Source of the DNA: an uncultured Prevotella sp. | GTDB lineage: Bacteria; Bacteroidota; Bacteroidia; Bacteroidales; Bacteroidaceae | Length of the DNA stretch: 64,000 nt | Assembly: GCA_900545525.1 (NCBI GenBank) | Contig: UQZX01000009.1 | Location: 33,315-97,314, forward strand | Direction of reading: 5' to 3' | Part shown: positions 1 through 6,629 of the stretch, piece after piece | Numbering within the stretch: the first letter of the stretch is position 1 | Layout of the letters: each line of letters opens with the position of its first letter | Notes under the pieces: generated by a model | Databases searched by the model: none | Told to the model about the DNA's origin: nothing | What the model saw: only the letters and a program-made list of their open reading frames with translations | Position numbers and translations under genes: made by a program

Positions 1-864
1 GTACAGTTGACACCAACTGAGACCAAACAGCGCATCACGGCACTTTGTCTTGTCTTTGCAGTTGTGATATTCTTCTGGATGGCATTTCATCAGAACGGCT
101 TGTCGCTGACGTATTTTGCCGATGAGTTTACGGCTCGTTCTGCTTCCGGAGTTCAGGGCATGGCATTTGATGTGTGGAACCTCGTGCTCGTTATATTCAT
201 CGTATATGCCGGTTTCTCTCTATTCCAGAGCAAATCGTCAAGAGCCAAGGGAATTTCTGCTGCCGTAATCATTGCCGCTGTTGGCATACTTGTTTGGAAA
301 TACCGCCAGATTACTGGTGATGTAGAGGTCAAGGCACCTATATTCCAACAGTTTAATCCGTTCTACGTTGTTGCACTCACTCCCGTGTCTATGGCAATTT
401 TCGGCGCGCTTGCTGCCAAAGGCAAAGAACCTTCCGCTCCGCGCAAGATAGCTTACGGTATGATTGTTGCGGCTGCCGCTTTTGCCATATTGATGTTCTT
501 CTCTATCGGCTTGCCTGTTCCGCAGACAGAACCGGGACCCGACGGCTCGCCTGTTGCCGTGCATGTTGCAGATGTTACACCCAATCTGCTTATCGGCATT
601 TATCTTATTCTTACATTCGGTGAACTGCTGCTTTCTCCTATGGGTATCTCTTTCGTCTCTAAGGTTGCTCCTCCTAAGTACAAGGGTATGATGATGGGGG
701 GCTGGTTCGTTGCCACGGCGTTGGGCAATCAGCTTGTTCTCTTTGGTGGACTTCTTTGGGGTACGGTGCCTCTTTGGGCTTGCTGGGCAGTGTTCATGGG
801 AGTATGCCTCATTGCTGCAATCTTCATGTTTGCCATGATGAAGCGCCTTGAGAAGGTTTGTTGA
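1..864 (+). CDS. POT-family proton-dependent oligopeptide transporter, C-terminal part
   Basis: Partial gene: the frame is open at the left edge, so only about the last 287 residues are present. The protein is very hydrophobic, with about seven membrane segments. The stretch FWMAFHQNGLSL and the late segment containing LTFGELLLSPMGISFVSK are typical of the C-terminal half of POT/PTR peptide:H+ symporters of the inner membrane (DtpA-like), which import di- and tripeptides. The ending in a short basic tail (MMKRLEKV) is normal. A GC-rich hairpin follows 30 bases after the stop. Family call is firm; substrate is inferred from the family. Confidence 0.85.
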   Translation, partial: VQLTPTETKQRITALCLVFAVVIFFWMAFHQNGLSLTYFADEFTARSASGVQGMAFDVWNLVLVIFIVYAGFSLFQSKSSRAKGISAAVIIAAVGILVWKYRQITGDVEVKAPIFQQFNPFYVVALTPVSMAIFGALAAKGKEPSAPRKIAYGMIVAAAAFAILMFFSIGLPVPQTEPGPDGSPVAVHVADVTPNLLIGIYLILTFGELLLSPMGISFVSKVAPPKYKGMMMGGWFVATALGNQLVLFGGLLWGTVPLWACWAVFMGVCLIAAIFMFAMMKRLEKVC

Positions 865-894
865 CAGACAATAGTTTTTATTGTGATGATATGG

Positions 895-921
895 GAGGGT
901 GTGTCACAGAGGCACACCCTC
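895..921 (+). terminator. Rho-independent terminator after the peptide transporter
   Basis: Perfect 9-base stem GAGGGTGTG / CACACCCTC with a 9-base loop, followed by a T-rich stretch (TTCTGTTTTCC). The same stem sequence heads the longer inverted repeat at 59022-59091. The rest of the gap to 1072 shows nothing else recognisable. Confidence 0.6.
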
Positions 922-1072
922 TTCTGTTTTCCTTACCGCTTTCATCCAGTGACGCTTGACACAATTCTTTCCAAGCTGACATTGCGCAGTGCGCGCTTTT
1001 GCAATTTCATTGTTTTGGTATGTGCAAGTCCTCTTCCTGTAATATACAGTGATGATTGTCTGTATATGCAGG

Positions 1073-3520
1073 TTATATAAAAAGATTTACATTGGCATTG
1101 TCTGCACGGTTCATGTAGGTGGCGACTCCTCCAATTGTCACGTTGTCGAGAAGTTCTTCACGTTTTACTCCCATGACGTCCATAGACATCTGGCATGCAA
1201 TAAATTCAACGCCGTTCTCTATGGCTAAGGAACGTAGCGTTTCCAGCGACTCTATGTTTTTGGTCTTCATTATGTAGCGCATCATCTTTCTGCCAATGCC
1301 TCCCATATTCATTTTTGAAAGTTTAAGTTTCATTGAACGTGAAGGCAGCATAATGCCGAACATCTTTCCGAATATATCTTTGTTGACTTTGGGCTTTTTA
1401 TCTTTTTTGATGACGTTCAGTCCCCAGAATGTGAAGAATATTGTTACTTTTTCACCTGTCGCTGCCGCTCCGTTGGCAAGAACAAATGTTGCGAGAGCCT
1501 TGTCAAGGTCATCGCTGAAAAGAATAAATGTCTTTCCTTTGCCATTGCTTGCGGGTTCAAAGTGCTGTGCATCTTTCTTTTTGATCAATACACTGTATTT
1601 TCCGGTGTTGAAGGATGATGATATGAAATGGTTACCTGTTGAGTGGCACCATGCTTCGGCATCACGTACAAAACCAGGGTCGGTCGCAGTGATTTGCAGT
1701 TGCTCACCAGTTCCAAGTTTTTCAATACTTTGTTTAAGTTTCATTATAGGTCCTGGGCATGAAAGTCCGCATGCATCAATCTCATGTATGTTTTTTATTA
1801 CGGATTTATCAGTTAAATTTGTTGTATCGCTGTTGCAAACATTTCCGTCATCAAAAGGTTTTGCATCAGGAAGAGGAGTGACCGCGGCAGTATATGTTTT
1901 CAGTCCACCTATAAGATTTCTTACATCATTAAATCCGTTTTGTCGTAAAATGTTTGATGCAAGATATCCGCGTAACCCAACTCCGCAATAAAGGATGATA
2001 GGTTTGTTCTTGGGAATGTCGTTCAAATGATGGCGTATATCATCAAGCGGTATGTTTATGGCACCATTAATGGCTCCTAAGTTAAATTCATCAGGAGTGC
2101 GCACATCAATTAGAGTAATATCATTAATATCCGTATCTTTAAGCTGGCGCCAGTAAATAGGACTCATCTTCCCACTCAGAATATTCCCTGCAACATAACC
2201 GGTCACGGCAACAGGATCTTTTGCCGATGAGTATGGCGGTGCATAAGCATGTTCGAGTGACATAAGATTGTATATGCTACCATTGTTCTTTATTACTTGA
2301 GAGAATTCATCAATTCGTTTGTCGACACCTTCGAAACCTACAATCTGTGCACCAAGCAGACGTCCGTCTTTAGGAGCGAAGACGATTTTTATAGACATTG
2401 GCAGTGCATCAGGATAGTATCCTGCATGTGACGAAGGATGGATAGTAGCAGAAAGATATTCCGTTTCCAACTGTTTAAGACGTTTGGCAGACATTCCGGT
2501 AGCGGCAACCGTCAGATCAAAGACTTTTGCAATTGAAGTGCCGATTGCTCCTTCATATTTTATTTTGTTTCCAAAAACCATGTTGTCTGCAACAATGCGT
2601 GCCTGCCGATTTGCCGGTCCAGCCAGATAATTGAGCCATGGCTTGTCTGTGATTGGGTGGGGATATTCTATGGCATCTCCGACGGCATATATGTTTTCAT
2701 CGGATGTTTGGAGAAAACAATTTACTTTTATACCGCGCATTTCTCCCAATTCAATGCCAGCTTGGGAGGCAAGCATCGTATTGGGACGTACTCCGATGGA
2801 CAAAATAATCATGTCTGCGGATAAATGTCTTCCATTTTGGAATACAACACTTATTCCTTCTGCATTTCGTTCAAAAGAAGTTACTGCTGTTCCCAGATAA
2901 AGACGGATGCCTTTTTGCAGCAGATGCTGATGTACAAGTGATGCCATAGAGAAATCTATTGGTGCCATTACTTGATTTGCCATTTCTACAACAGCCACTT
3001 GTGAACCGTTGTTATGGAGATTTTCAGCCATTTCAAGTCCAATGAAACCACCACCTATTATAATAGCGCGCTTTATATCATTAGTCCGGATATAATTCTT
3101 TATCGTATCAGTATCGTTAACGTCTCTAAGAGTAAATATACCTTCAATGTCAATGCCAGGCAATGGAGGTCTGACTGGAGAAGCACCGGGAGATAACAAC
3201 AACTTATCATAAGCCTCCATATATGTCTTTCCGTCAGCACCCTTAATTTTAACCGCTTTTTTGATGCGGTCTATAGCAATGACCTCTGATTTTACGCGGA
3301 CATCTATATTGAAACGTTGCGCAAATGCTTGTGGCGTCTGTACAAAAAGTTTCTCGCGGTCTGAGATAACGTTGCCTATGTAATAAGGCAGTCCGCAGTT
3401 GGCATAAGAGATATGCTCTCCTTTTTCTATTAAAACGATTTTTGCCTCTTCTGAGTTTCTCCTAATTCGGGCAGCAGCTGTTGCTCCACCTGCTACACCA
3501 CCGATTATAATATACTTCAT
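1073..3520 (-). CDS. CoA-disulfide reductase-type flavoprotein fused to rhodanese, TusA and DsrE-like domains
   Basis: 815 residues in four modules. Residues 1-450: FAD/NAD(P)-disulfide reductase with N-terminal FAD motif (IIGGVAGGATAAAR) and the single active cysteine of CoA-disulfide reductases in SYANCGLPYY (Cys42). About 460-550: rhodanese with active-site loop YCGVGLRGY (Cys near 511). About 574-645: TusA/SirA with CGLSCPGP. About 660-815: DsrE/DsrF-like domain with a cysteine in FIACQMSMDVMG. Each module carries a candidate persulfide-bearing cysteine, so the chain could pass sulfane sulfur internally while reducing CoA or related disulfides in the cytoplasm. An in-frame TTG 33 bases upstream lies inside the -7 promoter element, so ATG at 3520 is preferred. 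Domain calls are from motifs; the relay is inference. Confidence 0.85.
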   Translation of the reverse strand: MKYIIIGGVAGGATAAARIRRNSEEAKIVLIEKGEHISYANCGLPYYIGNVISDREKLFVQTPQAFAQRFNIDVRVKSEVIAIDRIKKAVKIKGADGKTYMEAYDKLLLSPGASPVRPPLPGIDIEGIFTLRDVNDTDTIKNYIRTNDIKRAIIIGGGFIGLEMAENLHNNGSQVAVVEMANQVMAPIDFSMASLVHQHLLQKGIRLYLGTAVTSFERNAEGISVVFQNGRHLSADMIILSIGVRPNTMLASQAGIELGEMRGIKVNCFLQTSDENIYAVGDAIEYPHPITDKPWLNYLAGPANRQARIVADNMVFGNKIKYEGAIGTSIAKVFDLTVAATGMSAKRLKQLETEYLSATIHPSSHAGYYPDALPMSIKIVFAPKDGRLLGAQIVGFEGVDKRIDEFSQVIKNNGSIYNLMSLEHAYAPPYSSAKDPVAVTGYVAGNILSGKMSPIYWRQLKDTDINDITLIDVRTPDEFNLGAINGAINIPLDDIRHHLNDIPKNKPIILYCGVGLRGYLASNILRQNGFNDVRNLIGGLKTYTAAVTPLPDAKPFDDGNVCNSDTTNLTDKSVIKNIHEIDACGLSCPGPIMKLKQSIEKLGTGEQLQITATDPGFVRDAEAWCHSTGNHFISSSFNTGKYSVLIKKKDAQHFEPASNGKGKTFILFSDDLDKALATFVLANGAAATGEKVTIFFTFWGLNVIKKDKKPKVNKDIFGKMFGIMLPSRSMKLKLSKMNMGGIGRKMMRYIMKTKNIESLETLRSLAIENGVEFIACQMSMDVMGVKREELLDNVTIGGVATYMNRADNANVNLFI

Positions 3521-3550
3521 AATATATTGTATTATACAGTTGATTTTATG

Positions 3551-3558
3551 CAAAAATA
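3551..3558 (-). promoter_or_regulatory. -7 promoter element of the CoA-disulfide reductase gene
   Basis: On the minus strand reads TATTTTTG, matching TAnnTTTG, about 30 bases before the ATG at 3520. No clear TTTG -33 partner is visible. Confidence 0.5.
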
Positions 3559-3640
3559 GTCAAAGTATTTTTATATACAGTAATATATAAGGGAAAAAAA
3601 CATTTATTAGCTTGTATACGGGCTTGAGTATAAATATCAT

Positions 3641-3730
3641 AAAAAGCATAAAGCGGTTGTCTTCACAGATAACCGCTTTACATTTCAATAGGTATTAGTT
3701 TTTAAGGTAAAAAGATTGTTTTCAGGATAA
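3641..3730 (-). ncRNA. Candidate small RNA or 5' leader with terminator hairpin
   Basis: A strong minus-strand promoter at 3736-3767 should start a transcript near 3730. About 50 bases on is a perfect 10-base stem (TAAAGCGGTT / AACCGCTTTA, 3649-3658 with 3671-3680, 12-base loop) followed by a short T-run, giving an RNA of about 90 bases with no open reading frame. It lies between DUF1573, which has its own terminator, and the CoA-disulfide reductase, which has its own -7 element. It could be a free small RNA or an attenuated leader of the reductase. The gap further right (3768-3938) holds no gene I can support. Confidence 0.4.
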
Positions 3731-3735
3731 CGATG

Positions 3736-3767
3736 CAAAGATATGAAACTTTATTTAAAGTTCCAAA
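3736..3767 (-). promoter_or_regulatory. Strong consensus promoter, minus strand
   Basis: Minus-strand TTTG (3764-3767) and TATCTTTG (3736-3743) separated by exactly 20 bases, a full match to the Bacteroidetes -33/-7 consensus. No protein start follows closely; it drives the RNA candidate at 3641-3730. Confidence 0.6.
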
Positions 3768-3938
3768 ACTTTTGATAGCAATATTTTAGATATTTTATTG
3801 TGTACCCACACAACATGAAAAAATCTTGCAAAACGTGTTTATTAATGCCCGTTTGAGCTTGTTCAGACTGCTTATTATGTGCCGGGCAGGAGTGTCATGG
3901 CACAATGAAAAGGCATGTTGAGCCGTACACGTATTTAT

Positions 3939-3973
3939 AAAAAAAGACACCGATGCCTTGTGTGCACCGGTGC
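3939..3973 (-). terminator. Terminator of the DUF1573 gene
   Basis: Minus strand: stem CACCG / CGGTG (3968-3972 with 3948-3952) plus a G-T pair, then C and seven T. It lies 25 bases after the DUF1573 stop. Confidence 0.6.
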
Positions 3974-3997
3974 CTTCATCGTATGTAAACATTTTAA

Positions 3998-4387
3998 TTA
4001 TTTAGCCTCCAGCATGTCACCCTCTACGTATAGGCGTACCATTGATGTTGCAGCGTTCGTGCGTATGGTAATGCTTTTTTTGAAATGTCCGGGAAACTTT
4101 CCCTTTCCATTGTATGTAATGGTTATTTTTCCAGTCTGTCCTGGTGCTACGGGTGACTTTGTATATTCTGGAACAGTGCATCCGCAACTTGCCACCGCCT
4201 GATTGATTACCAAAGGAGCGTTGCCGGTGTTTGTAAAAGTGAAAGTACATTTCTGTACCGGTGTGCTTTCAGAGAATGTTCCGAAGTTGTGTGTCAGTTT
4301 GTCGAACTTTATTTCAGCAGCAGACTGTGCCATAATTGTAGTTACGGCAAATATAAACATAAATGATATTGCAATGACTTTTTTCAT
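3998..4387 (-). CDS. DUF1573 exported protein
   Basis: 129 residues. Signal peptide of about 20 residues ending in TIMAQ, then a single Ig/MSP-like DUF1573 domain. Family signature residues are present: HNFGTF near the start, FTNTGNAPLVI, and SCGCTVPEY followed by PGQTGKITI. These proteins are common in Bacteroidetes and are exported; their function is unknown. Preceded by an AAGGAC ribosome site and a TAACTTTG promoter element; followed by its own terminator, so it is probably monocistronic. Confidence 0.85.
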   Translation of the reverse strand: MKKVIAISFMFIFAVTTIMAQSAAEIKFDKLTHNFGTFSESTPVQKCTFTFTNTGNAPLVINQAVASCGCTVPEYTKSPVAPGQTGKITITYNGKGKFPGHFKKSITIRTNAATSMVRLYVEGDMLEAK

Positions 4388-4421
4388 ATTTCAATGTCCT
4401 TAGTGAGTTATTAACTTTTGG

Positions 4422-4429
4422 CAAAGTTA
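4422..4429 (-). promoter_or_regulatory. -7 promoter element of the DUF1573 gene
   Basis: Minus-strand TAACTTTG, 35 bases before the start codon. Confidence 0.5.
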
Positions 4430-4481
4430 CCTTATTTTTTTATATTTATATATGTTTGCAATGTTAATTTAAGTTTCTAAA

Positions 4482-4883
4482 TTATTTATCCTTTAAAAAG
4501 CTGTCTGCCTTTTTCTGAAACCTGTCACCGTCTACGATAAATCTCGTGTGTGTACCTTTGGCAATTGCAAGCCCGTTGGTGTCGTATACTTCGGCATTGA
4601 AAACAAGTTTTCTGCCGCATGTCTCTGTAAGTGTCGTCTCGCAGACCACGGTCATTCCTACGGGTGTCGGCGCAAGATGCTCGATGTTCAGTGCCGTGCC
4701 AACAGTACAACATCCGTTGCCAATATACTTGTCCACGCTTTTCCATGCCGTCTTCTCAATAAGTGCTATTACAACAGGTGTGGCAAGCACTCTAAGTGTG
4801 CCGCTTCCTGCCGATATCGCCGTGTCAGCACAGGTGACTTCCAACTCTGATTTAAACTTTATTCCGATTTCCATGATTGCCAT
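4482..4883 (-). CDS. Hot-dog fold thioesterase, fluoroacetyl-CoA thioesterase-like
   Basis: 133 residues from ATG at 4883 (MAIMEIGIKF). Matches the small FlK-like thioesterase pattern: a substrate loop around GSGTLRVLATPVVIALIEKTA, then NIEHLAPTPVGMTV and a C-terminal KGTHTRFIVD strand. It probably hydrolyses an acyl-CoA in the cytoplasm; the substrate is not evident. An in-frame ATG at 4976 is too early: it sits directly between the -7 element (4978-4985) and the expected transcription start. ATG at 4874 is an alternative start. Confidence 0.75.
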   Translation of the reverse strand: MAIMEIGIKFKSELEVTCADTAISAGSGTLRVLATPVVIALIEKTAWKSVDKYIGNGCCTVGTALNIEHLAPTPVGMTVVCETTLTETCGRKLVFNAEVYDTNGLAIAKGTHTRFIVDGDRFQKKADSFLKDK

Positions 4884-4977
4884 TTTTAACTTAAGTTGTT
4901 TATGATTATATTTCGTGATATCTTGTGTTAATATAGACGCCGGTGTCATTTCTTGCCGATAATCTATTGTTGTCATG

Positions 4978-4985
4978 CAAAGATA
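4978..4985 (-). promoter_or_regulatory. -7 promoter element of the thioesterase gene
   Basis: Minus-strand TATCTTTG. It rules out the upstream ATG at 4976 as a translation start and predicts a leader of about 85-90 bases. Confidence 0.55.
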
Positions 4986-5024
4986 AAGCTTGACAGCCTA
5001 ATAGTCAAATATATTATACGTAAT

Positions 5025-5055
5025 TTTGATAAACCGATGAATTATAGTATTTTTG
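5025..5055 (+). promoter_or_regulatory. Promoter of the LysM glucosaminidase gene
   Basis: TTTG at 5025-5028, 19-base spacer, TATTTTTG at 5048-5055; full consensus. The start codon follows 33 bases later. Confidence 0.65.
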
Positions 5056-5088
5056 CATTAATAAGCATTATGTAATAGAACGCACAAA

Positions 5089-6006
5089 ATGAAGAAATAC
5101 ATATTTATCCTTATAAGCCTGCTCTTTTCGTATTCGGGTGCAGCCCAGATGAAATGGAACTCACGCTATCAGACATATATCAACCAGTATCGCGACCTTG
5201 CAATAGAGGAAATGCTGAGGTATAAGATACCGGCAAGCATAACGCTCGCACAGGGACTTCTTGAGAGCGGGGCAGGGAACAGCGACCTTGCGAGGAAAGG
5301 CAATAACCATTTTGGCATAAAATGCCATGGCTGGACGGGAGCCACGACATATCACGACGATGACGAGCGGCATGAGTGTTTCAGGGCATACGACAATGTG
5401 CGTGACAGTTATGAAGACCATAGCCGTTTTCTTTCGCAGCAAAGGCGTTATCAAAGCCTGTTCTCATTGAAAATAACCGACTATAAAGGTTGGGCGAGAG
5501 GTCTCAAGGCGTGTGGATATGCCACAAGTCCGACATATGCTCAGAAACTGATAGGTATTATAGAGCTGTATAAACTTTATCAGTATGACACGGCGAAGAC
5601 ATACGACAAGTTTATGGCAGATCATCTGTCAAAGGATGTTCCGGCAAGGATGGGCTCCACGTTGCATCCAATCCATATATATAACAAGAACTATTATCTC
5701 ACGGTAAGACAGGGAGATACGTTTCGGAGTATAGCTAAGGAAGTGGGGATTTCATACCGAAAACTTGCAAAATATAACGAGCGTGACAAAGACGGAATAT
5801 TGCGTTCCGGAGATATAATATATTTAAAGAAGAAGCAGAAAAAAGCAGATAAGGTTTATAAGAAACGTCCGCACACAGTAAAGCAGGGTGAGAGTATGTA
5901 TTCCATTGCACAGCGTTATGGAATAAGGGTCAAGAACCTGTATAAGATGAACGGTCTGTCTCCTGATTACAACCTTAAGGTTGGTGACAGATTGCGGGTG
6001 AGATGA
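5089..6006 (+). CDS. Exported peptidoglycan glucosaminidase with two LysM domains
   Basis: 305 residues. Signal peptide of about 19 residues (ends SGAAQ). A glucosaminidase domain (about 25-165) has the catalytic-Glu motif LAQGLLESGAG (Glu59) and NHFGIKCH. Two LysM peptidoglycan-binding repeats follow, about 198-250 (LTVRQGDTFRSIAKEVGIS) and 259-305 (HTVKQGESMYSIAQRYGI). Expected to cleave the glycan strands of peptidoglycan in the periplasm during growth or division (FlgJ/LytD-like glucosaminidase family). Monocistronic, with its own promoter. Confidence 0.88.
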   Translation: MKKYIFILISLLFSYSGAAQMKWNSRYQTYINQYRDLAIEEMLRYKIPASITLAQGLLESGAGNSDLARKGNNHFGIKCHGWTGATTYHDDDERHECFRAYDNVRDSYEDHSRFLSQQRRYQSLFSLKITDYKGWARGLKACGYATSPTYAQKLIGIIELYKLYQYDTAKTYDKFMADHLSKDVPARMGSTLHPIHIYNKNYYLTVRQGDTFRSIAKEVGISYRKLAKYNERDKDGILRSGDIIYLKKKQKKADKVYKKRPHTVKQGESMYSIAQRYGIRVKNLYKMNGLSPDYNLKVGDRLRVR

Positions 6007-6089
6007 TATATGTCAAAAGAACGGGGCTTATATTATTTTTGACGTGCAGAATTGATTGTATTTATTGCAAACAATGTATTTTTGCATCA

Positions 6090-6269
6090 GGAAAAAGAGA
6101 TAAAAGATATAGGAATATAAGGTATGGTTTTAAGATAAAAAGATTGTTAAGGATTAAAGATTGACCATTCCTTATTTGGTGGTTTAAAGAATGGTAGGAA
6201 AAAGTTAGGACTGATAAGTTCTGTATTGTAGGACGGTTGTTGTAGATGATACAATGACCGCCTTTTTTT
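6090..6269 (+). ncRNA. Candidate structured RNA downstream of the glucosaminidase gene
   Basis: A TATTTTTG element (6077-6084) with a weak TTGA -33 match (6052-6055) could start an RNA near 6090. Three hairpins follow: ACCATTC / GAATGGT (6164-6170 with 6189-6195), AGGACT-GATA-AGTTCT (6207-6222), and a strong terminator at 6231-6269. No convincing reading frame is present. It might instead be only a long 3' region of the upstream gene. Bases 6120-6165 resemble 3691-3735 (see findings). Confidence 0.3.
6231..6269 (+). terminator. Strong rho-independent terminator
   Basis: Stem GGACGGTTGTTGT / ACAATGACCGCC with one bulged A and two wobble pairs, 7-base loop AGATGAT, followed by seven T. Confidence 0.75.
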
Positions 6270-6381
6270 GTTATATAAGAGATATACCCGTTAGCGGAAT
6301 TATTGCCTGCACACATCTTTCAGACTGTTATATTATGCCAGCTTTTGCTTACAGTTTTCAATCACGTATGTTTGATTTTCC

Positions 6382-6479
6382 AAAGGTGCCCTTTGGGAGT
6401 TTAAAAGGTTACCTTTTGACCTCTTAAATGCCATGTTTAAGAGTCCCAAATGCCATGTTTCAGATTGTAAGATGAATGC
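6382..6479 (+). repeat. Short intergenic array, about 22-base period (4-5 units)
   Basis: Units begin with AAA at 6382, 6403, 6426 and 6448 (spacing 21, 23, 22), with a weaker one at 6469. Cores are AAAGGTGCCCTTTGGG, AAAAGGTTACCTTTTG and twice AAATGCCATGTTT. It lies in the ileS upstream gap and has the same architecture as arrays near 15.2, 26.7, 37.7 and 51.6 kb. Function unknown. Confidence 0.6.
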
Positions 6480-6572
6480 AGACAAAATTAATTCCGCCTA
6501 AATATTATAGGAAACTCGCGTTAAAATAATTTTAAACTTATGATAATTAGTTGGTAATGATGATTTTTTTTT

Positions 6573-6580
6573 TAACTTTG
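6573..6580 (+). promoter_or_regulatory. -7 promoter element of ileS
   Basis: TAACTTTG with a TTGG about 18 bases upstream (6551-6554), leaving a leader of about 45 bases to the ileS start. Confidence 0.5.
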
Positions 6581-6629
6581 CGCCTCAAATAATTGTATAA
6601 AATATAAATAGATATAATAGAATAGATAT

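Noticed and set aside
883..1080. 65-residue plus-strand frame after the peptide transporter
   Set aside because: It includes the terminator hairpin and has no domain or ribosome site.
3795..3992. 65-residue minus-strand frame
   Set aside because: It crosses the DUF1573 terminator hairpin and has no family match, ribosome site or promoter at its start.
6062..6316. 84-residue minus-strand frame
   Set aside because: It runs antisense through the predicted terminator and RNA candidate, with low-complexity composition and no signal to start it.
6382..6479. CRISPR array
   Set aside because: Units of about 22 bases are degenerate and have no separate unique spacers; no cas genes in the window.
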